A program made the position numbers and the translations under genes. The notes under the pieces were generated by a model that was not told where the DNA came from, ran no database searches, and saw only the letters and a program-made list of their open reading frames with translations. A stretch of DNA of 64,000 nucleotides, taken from positions 3,928,001 to 3,992,000 of the forward strand of contig CM034389.1 of NCBI GenBank assembly GCA_019925095.2. Direction: 5' to 3'. Shown here piece after piece: positions 32,291 to 43,560 of this stretch (the stretch's first letter is position 1; every line of letters begins with the position of its first letter). Origin of the DNA: Dendrolimus kikuchii. Lineage: Eukaryota; Arthropoda; Insecta; Lepidoptera; Lasiocampidae.

Positions 32291-32867
32291 ATTTCCGGTT
32301 CCACTTGCTTGTGGACGTTACAATCATAAACGTTAGTGGAATGGATTATGGGGCGTTGATGTCATAAACGACGAAATACACAACTGTCATTGGTTGATTT
32401 GAAAATCGCGCCTTTTTCAATTTCAATCGATAGAGAGAATTAACGCTCTGTGGTCAACGCCCACTTCGATCTAGATCTTGACATGGGTCATTATGAGAGC
32501 TGTGATAAAAAATGATTAGGTCATTAGTGACATTTTCGCCATGACCATAACGACCGTGGTCGCCGTGTGGAACGGCAGACGTTTAGGGCGTCGTGAGCTC
32601 CTATCGGAACGCGTCCTAAGTAGCCTTTTTATCTGCTTTATACTCAATGTCACCCCTCTGCTCCATTGTCACCCCTTTTGTTTCTTCGTTTTATTATCTA
32701 TCAGTCCTGCGTTTGATTATTTTGTTATTCTCCGATATAGGTCGGAGCGGTTGAGGTATTATGACCTATTTTCTTGATGGATTGCGGGTTGTTACGATCA
32801 GATTTATAAAAGAGCTGCATGGAGACCTTTCATAGGCAGTATAGCATTGAAGGTTCTTTTCCAGTAA

Positions 32868-33421
32868 ACAAGCAGACGGCTCACTTGATGGAAAGCGGTT
32901 ACCATCGTCTATGGTCATTTGCAACACCAAAGTTGCTACCAATGTGCTGCCGCTCTCTAAGGGCATATGGGAACCTGGTCACTAATACCGGAACACAACT
33001 CAAGGTTGTTATGGCGGGACTGGGCGTAACTATGTTCTAAGTCTCAGCCTTTCCTACATAAAAAGCGCGGGGCACATGGGAAGAGGGTGGTTTTAGTGGG
33101 TAGTGGCTGTTGCCCGTGCAACTTCTCTGAGTCTCCACACAAGCTGGCTTGATTATTATTCGGATTGGCCCTTATGAAAGGGGAAAGCCTTCATGATCAA
33201 CTATGGTTTAATCCCTTGCACAGGACCCAGTATTGTGTGTAAATAGCATTTCCCCCGCCTTAAAAAAAAAGGTTGTTATGGCGGCAAATTCTGGATCAAG
33301 GATGGTAGCCATTCAGACGGGCGAACGCCCTACCACCTGGCTGTGGGTTGTTTTGTCACCTCTTGCGATGGGCCGCTTCGCCGCGGGCAATTGTATTCTT
33401 TCTCCGTTCCTGCACGGATAG
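32868..33421 (-). mobile_element. SR1 split by a nested retroposon
   Basis: The two halves (to 33017, and from 33269) join at aaggttgttatggcgg into one continuous SR1. The right half ends in the head cctgcacggata. Confidence 0.85.
33018..33268 (+). mobile_element. Poly(A) retroposon nested in SR1, 16-bp TSD
   Basis: About 250 bp ending catttcccccgcctt plus an A run. It is flanked by aaggttgttatggcgg at 33002-33017 and 33269-33284. Its ggttttagtgggta and 3' end resemble the element at 7353-7727. Confidence 0.85.
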
Positions 33422-33499
33422 AAGTTTGGCATATTAGCCAGTGAGAAAGTTGCCTTGAAACAATGCCACCTTGTATGACGTTACTTCCATGTTCAACAA

Positions 33500-33722
33500 T
33501 GTATGAACTGTACAACAATGAATAACCATAAACAAAATTAAAATTAAATAATTAAAATTAACAAGTTGGCGGTAGGCTAAATAAAACTTTAACAATACTC
33601 GTTGACACTTGACATCTTTGTCTTCCGCGATCACGGCCACTGAAAACTGGCCGAAACGTCGGAAAACCAAAATCAAATAAAATTACCGCGCTTAAAACCG
33701 TTAAAACGTAGTTTTATAATGT
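33500..33722 (+). mobile_element. PLE 3' region
   Basis: aagttggcggtaggctaaat, tgacatctttgtcttccg, cggccactgaaaactggcc and cgcttaaaaccgttaaaacg in the order of the right arm of the 36-38 kb palindrome. Confidence 0.8.
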
Positions 33723-34189
33723 ATGAACTGAAAACGGATAGAGTTAAACTAAAATATATCAAAGTTAAAATATAGATCTCGCTTTAAAATAGAGAGTATA
33801 TTATGTTAAATGTTGAAAATAACGTCACTTAGCTTCGAATCACGGCCATTCAATAAATCCCCATATAAAATCGTTTGGTAACAGCTGTCGTTTCCTTAGA
33901 GCCGTCTGAAGGAAACCCGCTTAGCCACTTTGTCGCTGTAAATTCACAATTCAAGAATAATGTGAGGAAATTGTTTAAAATTGAATCCGAATAAATTGTA
34001 TGATGGAAGCGTTTTATTGCTTGAATTTAATTTACAGTATTCTTCTTACAAAACACAACATTGTCTAGATGATATATATAACAATAGATTTAATCCATAA
34101 TTACAGGTTCTCACTAATAACAACTTTAATAAACCTTCAAAATTAACAATAAATTATAAATATACAAAACTAATTAAAATCATAGTTTT
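33723..34189. other. No recognised feature
   Basis: AT-rich with no family match. Confidence 0.4.
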
Positions 34190-34200
34190 AAAATAAATTA

Positions 34201-34335
34201 CATACATACATACATAACTTCACGCCAGTTCCCTCGTGGGGTAGGCACGAACAACAGAGTGCCATTTAGGCTTATTCTTACACACCTCACTTGCCTCTTT
34301 GACATTCATAACTCTTGTCATGCAAGCTCGTTTAT
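34201..34335 (-). mobile_element. LINE-A 3' end with 11-bp TSD
   Basis: Starts with four CATA units, then the LINE-A 3' end. It is flanked by aaaataaatta at 34190-34200 and 34336-34346. Confidence 0.85.
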
Positions 34336-34449
34336 AAAATAAATTATATATACAAATTAAAATAAGACTACAAATTCAAATTCAATTCAAATCTAAAAGT
34401 TTTTTATTCAAAATAAGTTCTGGAGAACACTTTTTGAAGGTCATACATA

Positions 34450-34717
34450 CATACATACATAACTTCACGCCAGTTCCCTTGCGGGGTAGGCACGTACAAC
34501 AGAGCGCCATTTAGGTCCATTCTTACACACCTCACTTGCTTCTTTGACATTCATAACTCTTGTCATGCACACTCGTCTGTTCTTAAGGCTCCTGACATCA
34601 CCCTCCGCTAGTACACGATCAATTTGATCATGGAAGGTGTGTCGTGGCCTTCCACGACTTCTGCATCCATCCACTTTTGCATTGTATATCTGTTTAGTCA
34701 TTCTTTCATCATGCATT
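34450..34717 (-). mobile_element. LINE-A 3' end with 13-bp TSD
   Basis: The minus strand encodes the last about 85 residues of LINE-A (SRGRPRHTFHDQIDRVL, then a terminal ARELA). It is flanked by aaggtcatacata at 34437-34449 and 34718-34730. The unoccupied sequence is visible at 45393-45420. Confidence 0.9.
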
Positions 34718-34786
34718 AAGGTCATACATATAAGTTAAAATTTTATATTACTTCCAAATCGATGTACACCGCTTCGCAACGTGTTA

Positions 34787-35112
34787 GTGTTCAAACACGT
34801 TGACTCGCGGGCGCGGTCGCGAAATAACAAACATATGGCGTAATATCCAAGTGTTCACGTTGCGAAATGCACGCGCGGTCTAAGTAGCGGGCAAGCTAGC
34901 TACTGGCGCGCGCGTTTCGCTCGCGGCAATATCAAACGCATGAGTTGTATGCGTGTGTTCTCGTCGAACTAGCGGCGAAGCGCGCGATTCACTCGCGACG
35001 TCAGCTAAGTTCAACCAGTATGAACGACAGAGTACTTTATATATACGGGTATAGAGTCAACAGTCATAATATGTATACTAACGCACTTTATCGGTATACG
35101 ACACGGTATTGC
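34787..35112. mobile_element. CpG-rich 326-bp insertion with 5-bp direct repeat
   Basis: A dense cluster of cgcg words (gactcgcgggcgcggtcgcg and others) contrasts with the AT-rich surroundings. Both sides carry tgtta (34782-34786, 35113-35117), and without the insert Rep-Y is continuous. No TIR, A tail or open frame was recognised. Type unknown. Confidence 0.5.
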
Positions 35113-35180
35113 TGTTAAGGAGAAGAAGCGGCAAGAAACTCCCCAGCAACACATCTAGCTAAATTTGTTTTTCTTTGTAT

Positions 35181-36318
35181 GTCTTATTCTATTTATATCT
35201 GAAGTTCTTTGTTTTATAAGTTTTATACAGAAGTATGTTACAGAATTACTTTTCGAAGAATTAATGGAGTTGTAGCAAACCGTATATGCTCAGTAAGACA
35301 AAGACATAGTAAGAGGAAAGAAGAATTTGTGGGTTACTGTGGTGATGATTATATCGATGGGTGAAAGGCTATATGTTTTAAACGACATTTTTAAAAATTG
35401 TCGGAAGATAAGTTGGAAGTTACAAATGACCCAGAAAAACACATCACCAACGAACTATGTACCGTACTTAAAAAAAAGAACATCTATAGATTGAAACTAG
35501 ACATCAGGTTCTTTATATTTCTTTAAGTTGAGACATTAGGATATAAAAACCCATAGTGTTAATTCTCACACAAGATGTCGCTTAAAACAAATAGCCTTTC
35601 AACCCTCGATATGGTGTTCTCGAAGTGTGAGAGAAATTAAACCAGATATTATATTTTAACTATTTTCCGGGATATTGTCCACACATTAATGTACATGTAT
35701 ATATATTACATACACTAAGTGACACGTACGAGCGGATGTGTTATTTAACACATAACCGATCTGTCGCAATACTCAGGTCAGACTGGCGAACGCGCGTTGT
35801 ATTTGCCCGAACGCGAAAACTGCTAACAAAGCGATTCTGTGTCACCACAAATTAAAGAATTAAGAATTAAATAATTTATTCGAAACCATTAACATAGTGT
35901 ACAGAAACAATTTGGTATCGCAAACAACTGCTGTAGTATGATACTGTGTTGCAGTTGTTAGCGCCCAATAGCGCCCAAGAATATTATTATTGTTATAATA
36001 ATGACGCGACATATTAAAAGTTTGTACTGCAAAATATCTCCATATTGATTGACGATTACACTAAAATAATATAAAACATTTCTTAATACATGAAATTAAA
36101 ATATTACTATTTATTATATTATGCACTAGCTTATCAGGCAAACTTCGTACCGCCTCAGAATCAATAAATAAAAAAGCGGAATGATAATTGCAGAATGTTT
36201 CAACTTTATTAAAAAATATGGTCAAAACTTAACCGGAACGAACATCAAACGTTTGACATTCAAAACAAAACAATGAAAAAATCTTCACTTTTAAATTTAA
36301 TTTGATTTCTGAGCGTCT
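35181..36318. other. No gene; Rep-Q fragment at 35865-35965
   Basis: The segment with taacatagtgtacagaaaca and gttgcagttgttagc recurs at 50500-50585. The rest is AT-rich and unassigned. Confidence 0.45.
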
Positions 36319-37089
36319 ATAATAAAACTACGTTTTAACGGTTTTAAGCGCGGTAATTTTATTTGATTTTGGTTTTTCCGACGTTTCGGCCACTTTTCAG
36401 TGGCCGTGATCACGGAAGACAAAGATGTCAAGTGTCAACGAGTATTGTTAAAGTTTTATTTAGCCTACCGCCAACTTATTAATTTTAATTATTTAATTTT
36501 TAATTTTGTTTATGGTTATTATTTAATCTATGGGAGCCTAATCTAATTTACTACCGCTTCGCAACATGTCATGGCTTGAAGAGAAGAAGCGGCGCAAGAA
36601 ACTCTTCAGCAAACATGCCTAGCTCTAATAATTTTATATAATATTAAAATGGGTGGAAGGAAAAATAAAAGTAATTATCAGTCAAGTTGGTTTGTGTTCC
36701 GTTGTACGCAGAAAGAGCTCACAGTGTCCTGAGGTCTGGCAGCTGGTTTTTGCTGGGTTTGGGTCTTAATAGTTTTGATAATTGGATCCCAAACAGGTGG
36801 TACTTGCCAACCATCTTCTCTATTGAAATTTGGGTGTTTTTTGATTTCAATAGCCTCACGCATCATTCTAGGTATGAAACGATTCTCTTTCGCGAGGATT
36901 TGTGGGTTATCGAATCTGATGTAGTGGTTGGGAATATCCAGCGTGTGTTCACTGATCGCAGACTTCGTAGACCTTGTGTGTTTCATGTCAGCAATGTGTT
37001 CTTTTACTCGTGTTTTTATGCTCCTCTTTGTTTGCCCAATGTATGACAATCCACACTCATAATCAAGCTTGTAAACTCCTGCATCCTGG
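36319..37089 (-). mobile_element. Penelope-like element, left arm of palindrome
   Basis: A 771-bp arm containing, on the minus strand, the C-terminal GIY-YIG endonuclease frame (37089-36678) and the 3' region. It is the reverse complement of 37165-37935 with only scattered substitutions and equal length. The copy is 5'-truncated: no RT domain is present. Confidence 0.88.
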
Positions 37090-37094
37090 ATCAA
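36678..37094 (-). pseudogene. GIY-YIG endonuclease end of a Penelope-like protein (left copy)
   Basis: Encodes DAGVYKLDYECGLSYIGQTK, then KTRVKEHIADM, then HTLDIPNHYIRFDNPQILAK and NRFIPRMMREAIEIKKHPN. VYKL/CGLSYIGQT corresponds to the GIY and YIG strands, with R and E of the nuclease core following. In Penelope elements this domain follows the RT and cleaves target DNA. The start codon at 37094 is fortuitous. The frame is open but lacks the RT, so it is a truncated remnant. Confidence 0.85.
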
Positions 37095-37576
37095 TCAAAA
37101 CATATTTCAAGCCGCAGAAAAAGATTACCCAATTTCTGAGACCTGTGAAATGCAATATCCCACTCCAGGATGCAGGGGTTTACAAGCTTGATTGTGAGTG
37201 TGGATTGTCATACATTGGGCAAACAAAGAGGAGCATAAAAACACGAGTAAAAGAACACATTGCTGACATGAAACACACAAGGTCTACGAAGTCTGCGATC
37301 AGTGAACACACGCTGGATAAACCCAACCACTACATCAGATTCGATAACCCACAAATCCTCGCGAAAGAGAATCGTTTCATACCTAGAATGATGCGTGAGG
37401 CTATTGAAATCAAAAAACACCCAAATTTCAATAGAGAAGATGGTTGGCAAGTACCACCTGTTTGGGATCCAATTATCAAAACTATTAAGACCCAAACCCA
37501 GCAAAAACCAGCTGCCAGACCTCAGGACACTGTGAGCTCTTTCTGCGTACAACGGAACACAAACCAACTTGACTGA
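37089..37576 (+). pseudogene. GIY-YIG endonuclease end of a Penelope-like protein (right copy)
   Basis: Linker SIKTYFKPQKKITQFL, then DAGVYKLDCECGLSYIGQTK and the same nuclease core as the left copy, ending in a Gln/Asn-rich tail before TGA. It differs from the left copy by only a few residues, for example DCECG versus DYECG and DKPNHY versus DIPNHY. The open frame extends upstream to 36974 only because it reads antisense through the left copy. Confidence 0.85.
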
Positions 37577-37976
37577 TAATTACTTTTATTTTTCCTTCCA
37601 CCCATTTTAATATTATATAAAATTATTAGAGCTAGGCATGTTTGCTGAAGAGTTTCTTGCGCCGCTTCTTCTCTTCAAGCCATAACATGTTGCGAAGCGG
37701 TAGTAAATTAGATTAGGCTCCCATAGATTAAATAATAACCATAAACAAAATTAAAAATTAAATAATTAAAATTAATAAGTTGGCGGTAGGCTAAATAAAA
37801 CTTTAACAATACTCGTTGACACTTGACATCTTTGTCTTCCGTGATCACGGCCACTGAAAAGTGGCCGAAACGTCGGAAAAACCAAAATCAAATAAAATTA
37901 CCGCGCTTAAAACCGTTAAAACGTAGTTTTATTATGTATACAAGTCGCGAAAACTTAAGAAAATATTATTTTCTGA
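37090..37976 (+). mobile_element. Penelope-like element, right copy
   Basis: Contains about 75 bp more 5' coding sequence than the left arm (FKPQKKITQFLRPVKCNIP), then the mirrored arm. It also has an extra 3' terminus (gtatacaagtcgcgaaaact) that the left arm lacks. Copies meet 5' end to 5' end. Confidence 0.85.
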
Positions 37977-38761
37977 ACGTCTTTTAAATTTAATTGATTT
38001 CTAAACGACGGGACGAAAATCAAATGTTTGACAGGTACGAATACTTTCTAAGGGAAAGCGAAATTGTTGTTTTTACTATATTCCAAGCATTTTCTTCATA
38101 TTTACTCACATTTTAAACCTTCCCTGGACTTCAACAAATAATTCAAAACCAAAATTAGCCAAATCAGTCCAGCCGTTCTCGAGTTTTAGCGAGACTAACG
38201 AACAGCAATTGATTTTTATATATACAGATTTGCGATAAGTGTGTGCGGGGTGTAATTGTGTTAGGTGTGTGAGCGTGTAAAAATGAGTGACGTACAGACG
38301 GACATGACAAAAAAATAATTCTTTTATCCTCATCACATTCCGGTTCCGTAGAACTAACTATACATCAAGTATTAATATCCGCAAAACTTTTGCTCATGAC
38401 TACTTTAGTCTTCATACAAACAACCCGAACAAACAACAAAGAGAAAGTTACTGTATTCAATGACCACGACAATGCAGAGTAGTATTTCGCTAAAACTGCT
38501 TCAGGTTTACCGCAGTACGATAGCGACGGTGGAAAATATCGTATACGCCACCCATTCATAAAGGCGGTTACTACATTCCTCTTCGCGGATAACGTAGGCT
38601 TTCTTGTCTACGTTCGTGATAAATACTGCGACGACACGCGAGGAATCGCTCTGGGTTGTCACATAACAAGAAAATATTTTCAAATATTAAAACAAAAAAA
38701 TCACAAACCAATTTTGTCAAAGACCCAAGTGTAACAGAATTGCCTAAAGTTATATAATAAA
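37977..38761. other. No recognised gene
   Basis: The segment 37979-38007 is an imperfect copy of 36288-36317 (cttttaaatttaat, gatttct), a possible flanking duplication of the PLE pair. Nothing else was assigned. Confidence 0.4.
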
Positions 38762-39290
38762 CCCACAGGGGGCTTTGTGGCGAAGCCTTAGATGAGTAGC
38801 GACCCCTCGGACCTGGCTCCGTGCTTGCCTTTTGGCCAGCCGGCACGGAGTGAAGATCGCTAGTACTAAGACTCAAGCTCCAGGAGTGGAAGTGATAAAT
38901 GTCATAACGTCGGCAGTAGCTTCGGTAAACCTGCAGCCCACCTCTCGATACCGCTTAGCCACTTATACCCATGTTGCCTTTGTCTTCTATGGCATTTTTT
39001 GGGACTCATGCAGGGAGTGGCGACGGGCAGACGCCATAGTCCCCATATTCCAAGAACCCTAGTACCACTAGCAGTTCACCGGGTAATTTTTGTTCTCATT
39101 TCCCACAATAGTCCTACACTGGCCGCGGCTTGTCCTTAAGTGCATTATTATATGGGATAATCGCCGGTCAGTGTCACGCCACATTTAGATTAGATTTGTC
39201 AAGGAGCCTCTACGTGTTGGCCTCCCCATGGCTCCACGCAAGCAAATTCCGGCGCATTTTTATGGCCCGTGGTCTTGAAAGACATACAGT
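38762..39290 (-). mobile_element. Rep-X, near complete
   Basis: Starts cccacagggggctttgtggc and ends tggcccgtggtcttgaaaga. It is the inverse of the copy at 29031. Confidence 0.75.
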
Positions 39291-39297
39291 ACAATAT

Positions 39298-39385
39298 AAG
39301 AAACCCGCAGGGGGGCTTTGTGGCGAAGCCTTAGGTGAGTAGCGATCCCTCGGACCTGACTCCGGGGGCCAAGGCAAAGCCCCAA
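39298..39385 (-). mobile_element. Second partial Rep-X immediately following the first
   Basis: Repeats the Rep-X end cccgcaggggggctttgtgg for about 85 bp, then stops at ccaaggcaaagcccc. Confidence 0.7.
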
Positions 39386-39444
39386 GTACATTGAAGTGAA
39401 TTACTAACATAATAGGCTAAGGATAAGGTGCTTACATTATTGCT

Positions 39445-39757
39445 TTTTTTTGCACGAGTTAAACACACAGGCAGACGGCCTACCTGATGGAAAGCGGTTA
39501 CCATCGCCTATGGACATTTGCTACACCAAAGGTGCTTCAAATGCGCTGCTGCTCTGGGAGAGACTGGAGCACTGGAGCTTGGCCACTAGTGCCGGAACAC
39601 AACTCAAGGTTGTTATGGCGAAATACTCTAGACCAAGGGCGGTAGTAATCGAGACGGGCAAATACTCTAGCATCTGGCTGTGGGTTGTTTTGTCGCCTCT
39701 TACGACAGGCCGCCTGGCCCCAAGGAATTGTATTCTTTCTCCGTTTCTGCACGGATA
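39445..39757 (-). mobile_element. SR1, full length
   Basis: T run, acacaggcagacggcctacc, ggttgttatggcgaaatact and head ctgcacggata in order. Confidence 0.78.
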
Positions 39758-40056
39758 TATGCTTTACTTGTAAGACTATTATGACATTGTAATTATATGA
39801 AATAAATAAGATTATTATATAAATTACATAATTGGAGTGAACTCGCAGCCGTGCTATTTCCATAGCACTACGGCAAAAATCTTACTTTTAGAAAAATAAG
39901 TGCCATAAAATCGACGTCGGCAAAACTTTGCTAGTATCTCTAGTGTTGTAAGTGCTTATATGTAAGTGACGGTAACCAGTCTCAATTAAGTAGGCCATTA
40001 GCTTTACTGTTACATTCCAGCAAAAAAACTACATTAATAGAAATGTTCTTTGTCCC

Positions 40057-40228
40057 GTATACTAGCAGAAGGTGATTTCAGGAGCCTTAAGAATAGACGA
40101 GCGTGCATGACAAGAGCTATGAATGTCAAAGAAGCGAGTGAGGTGTGTAAGAACAAGCCTGAATGGCGCCCTGTTGTTCGTACCTACCCCGCAAGGGAAC
40201 TGACGAGAAGCTATGTATGTATGTATGT
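40057..40228 (+). mobile_element. LINE-A 3' end with 14-bp TSD
   Basis: 5'-truncated at gtatactagcagaaggtgat and ending in ATGT repeats. Flanked by atgttctttgtccc at 40043-40056 and 40229-40242. Confidence 0.9.
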
Positions 40229-40242
40229 ATGTTCTTTGTCCC

Positions 40243-41062
40243 AAATAAATGAAGAATTCATCTTTCTTTTATATAAATCACTAGGTAAAATAAACATTCG
40301 ATTTTAACATACTTTGTGTATCCTAATGTATTATTATAATTCTTTAATTAACTTGTGCGTTTAATTCTAATTGTTTTTTTTTTGTTATGATCAAGTCAGT
40401 ATTAGAATTCATTGTTAAAAGCTTAAAATACGTGATTTTGCATGTACATCAATTTTTTTTTCACAGAACTGATATGGGCGTTCGTCTAAATGTCCTTAAA
40501 GTAAACTAAAAAGAAATACGGTGACTTAATTTATCTTCTCTATATATTAATCATTTATTAAACTCTCTGGGTGCAACAAGAAAATATTGCACTTGTTTCT
40601 GCAGAGCTTAGTATTTATTATCAATATTCCTGTAAATAAGAATAAAATTTAACACCTGGCAACACAAACCAAACAACCATAATATATTGAGTGCTGAGCA
40701 GGCATTGGGTACATTTGTACACATTTATTTTTGTTCATTTTCTTGGACGGGGACAAAACATTGTGGTTATGTTATCTGTTAAGGATTGTTAAAGTTAAAA
40801 TGCGAAGAAATAAATGTTTACCATATTATGGCCAGTTCCTAAATTTTACTATTAATTCGCTTGCGGTACAATCGGTTGAATTGTGACATTACTTGTATGG
40901 AGCTAATGCCTTGACCACACGTAACCAGTACAGTGGCAAACACAGTAAAATGATAATAGGCCGAGAGAGTTGGGCGCGCAAGCAGGAATTCATACGTATT
41001 TTGCTTGTATGGCGAGTCAGTTTAGTTTTGAGTCACTGTATCAAAAAGTTGGATAAAAATAA
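40243..41062. other. No recognised feature
   Basis: AT-rich. Open stretches lack recognisable motifs. Confidence 0.4.
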
Positions 41063-41541
41063 TGTTACAACTCAGGTCGCGACAAAAACAAAATCCACCT
41101 GCATATCTGAAACAAAACACATTTTATTACCTGTCGGCATTTAAACTGGTTATAATACTTTTACAATCATCTTTTGTTTAATTATTGATTGGCATACGGC
41201 CCATTGTATAATTGTACTCTTTTATGGCCGTTTACGGCCGAGTCATTAGCCAGGTGTGGCGGATTAAATCGACTACGATACGGGTACATTGCATTTGTGC
41301 AATATAAAACGATGGCCCAATGGAGAGATCGGCAGTCTAGCGATAATCACAAGCGAATTAAGACCTGTGTATATTCGGTAATCTATTTAGTGACGGACTT
41401 TGCGCGTGTTATTGAATTGTGCATTACGTTTGAATTTGTTGTGTTCGGTTATATTTGTACCTGTGTTCTACGTGTTTTTATGGTTCTAATAAATTCTATA
41501 ATAATTCCAACGGCATTTTAATTCGAGTCCTGCAACTCGTA
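41063..41541 (-). mobile_element. Solo LTR (family L), near complete
   Basis: Begins tgttacaactcaggtcgcg and ends attcgagtcctgcaactcgtaa, matching the inverse of the 48456 copy in length. An ataa word lies on both sides but is weak evidence in AT-rich DNA. Confidence 0.7.
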
Positions 41542-42162
41542 AAAATAATATAAACGGATTTTCAATCCGATTCTACGACAAATAATTGAAGAATTATGGA
41601 ATTTAATAGACGAAGATAGTGGAAGTGTTTAGACGATAAAATGGATTATAATTTACAGACAGAAGCTCCCAAGAAATTTAGGGCGCTTATAAAATGTTAC
41701 ATTCAAGTCATTTTTTATGTTGTATCTAAATTCTATTTATTATTATTGGCCTTCTTGAACATATATTCAATGTAAATAGCAAAAATAAATCTGTTAGAAA
41801 AAAAATTGCAAAATACCACTGGCGTGGCGAACGAGTGGCAGGCGAGTTGTTAGTCGAGCGTGTACTCATACCTGCCGAGCGGGATACTGAGTCAATGTGG
41901 AGGCTGAAGAATGTGGTGGGGGTACTCGGTCTAGCAAACAAATCGTGGATCTGGTGACACTCTCGCCACACTGCTGGGACAAGCGCTCGGCCGAGTACTT
42001 GTCAAAGTGCTTATATGCATCGAGTATTCGGCTCAGCTTATCGATTTAAAATATATTTCATATGTATTACATGTATTTATTTTTAAAAAAATATTATGTA
42101 TTTAAAATAATCTGAATATATGAACCATCTATTTCGCTAGATTACCTAAGAATATCCTATAA
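41542..42162. other. No gene; GC-richer patch at 41815-42000
   Basis: The patch is open on the minus strand for 81 codons but shows no motif. Unassigned. Confidence 0.35.
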
Positions 42163-42290
42163 GTTAGGTTGCCTGAAAGAGATGGCTGTAAGCGATAAGG
42201 CCACCTATTGTTCTGTAAAACCTTGTAACTGAAGTTTTGTATCTGTTATTTTGGGGAGCAATAAAGTGTTATTTATCTAAATCTAAATTA
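42163..42290 (+). mobile_element. LINE-T 3' end
   Basis: aggttgcctgaaagagatgg, gcgataaggccacctattg, gcaataaagtgttatttatc. Confidence 0.65.
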
Positions 42291-42812
42291 TTTAGGTAAA
42301 TGAAGAGTGACTGGCGTGGTGAACTAATTACATTCGTTTCGCTGTCTCATCTTATTCTTACGAGTAATAATACAGTCATAAAGTAGCACACAGACAGCTA
42401 CGAGCCACTTCCATTAGAACGTGCCGAACTTCGATAAAACAAACTTATATTTTTGCATAATAACTTGATCATTAAGTAATAAAGTGTGTCTATTACTTAA
42501 ATATGTTATCGGTTCAGAGGTTCTTCGATCAGGTAATTAACCTACGGGTATATTAAAAAGTTCTTCGTTAGAGTTCGGCCGCATTATATCGCGATTTTTT
42601 TTATAGTAGTATACGTGTCGGAGATAGCGCTACACTAAATTCAATAGTTCTACCAGTGCAATACTAGATGGCGCTGTCTCTTAATTAAACATAATATTGT
42701 TTGGAATACATTTTATATTAAGCTTTTTTTGTCAAAAACTCATCAAAAACTAGAAGTTCAGTTCTAGTTTAATAGACCAGTGCAACCAAGAGTTTCTATT
42801 TAATAGTGTAAG

Positions 42813-43560
42813 TAGGGATGCAACATCGTTCATATAAAACATCGATATTAGGATATCGATGTTTTCAAAAGTGAAACATCGATGTTAAAAATATCGATAT
42901 TTATGAACGATATATCGATGTTTATGAACGATGGTTTTATCACCATTTACATAAACTTTTGATGGTTCTTCCTGCGATGAAAATGAAATATGGTTTTTTT
43001 TAACATCGATGTATCGTCCAAACCACTCTAGCAAACCTTTCTTAATTCTTGTTTTCACTAACATCATCCTTTTACACCACTGTCACTCCATCTTTCAAAG
43101 AAATACCACACACACTTCTCAATGCTCCCATTCCTACTAAATACTATGTTTATTTTATTCATATGTTTTTCCCTTACCGAACATTCACTACTTTACTTAC
43201 AATTCAACAGCGTGGGCACACACTAACTCGTCCCTATCGCCATTTGAAATAAATGTACATCTAAGAAAAATGGTAATTTTTAAAAGAAATAGGTATAATA
43301 ATCAACGTTTACATTATAAATTATTATTGGCAATAAGAAAAAAATATGAAAAAAATAATATAATGGATATCTGTATAGATCACAGATAGAGCGCAAGATG
43401 GCACTTTATGTCTATGTAAGATAAAATATCGTTCACAAAACATCGTTCTTGAACAACGATGTATCGTCGATGTTTCGGTTTCAACATCGATGTTAAAACA
43501 TCGATTTTTATGAACGATATATCGATGTTTAAAAACATCGATGTTTTGCTTGCATCCCTA
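42813..43560. mobile_element. hAT-type MITE with 8-bp TSD
   Basis: 748 bp bounded by TIRs tagggatgcaa / ttgcatcccta. The perfect 8-bp duplication agtgtaag lies at 42805-42812 and 43561-43568. An 8-bp duplication with such TIRs fits the hAT superfamily. Both subterminal zones are packed with catcgatg palindromes and atatcgatatt variants. The interior is AT-rich; a 60-codon minus-strand frame (KTRIKKGLLEWFGRYIDV) may be an internal relic but is not identifiable as transposase. Confidence 0.85.

Larger units (their letters stand above)
31611..32600. mobile_element. Rep-M element split by two nested repeats
   Basis: The outer parts (31611-31660 and 32291-32600) match the element at 46054-46630: cacaagagactcacaacgac at the left; gaaaatcgcgcctttt, gtggtcaacgcccacttcga and gtcgccgtgtggaac at the right. 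The segment 31661-32290 is foreign. Confidence 0.6.
34381..35180 (+). repeat. Rep-Y repeat carrying two insertions
   Basis: Removing 34450-34730 and 34787-35117 gives a continuous sequence. Its left part is the reverse complement of 45393-45450 (ttcaaaataagttct, gaacactttttgaaggtcat). Its right part ends gcggcaagaaactccccagc, as at 13863. Confidence 0.65.

Noticed and set aside
31822..32367. 181-codon plus-strand frame
   Set aside because: It runs through an SR1 copy and two neighbouring repeats; other SR1 copies do not keep the frame.
36687..37046. 119-codon plus-strand frame (also mirrored at 37208-37567)
   Set aside because: It is the antisense shadow of the GIY-YIG coding strand in each palindrome arm.
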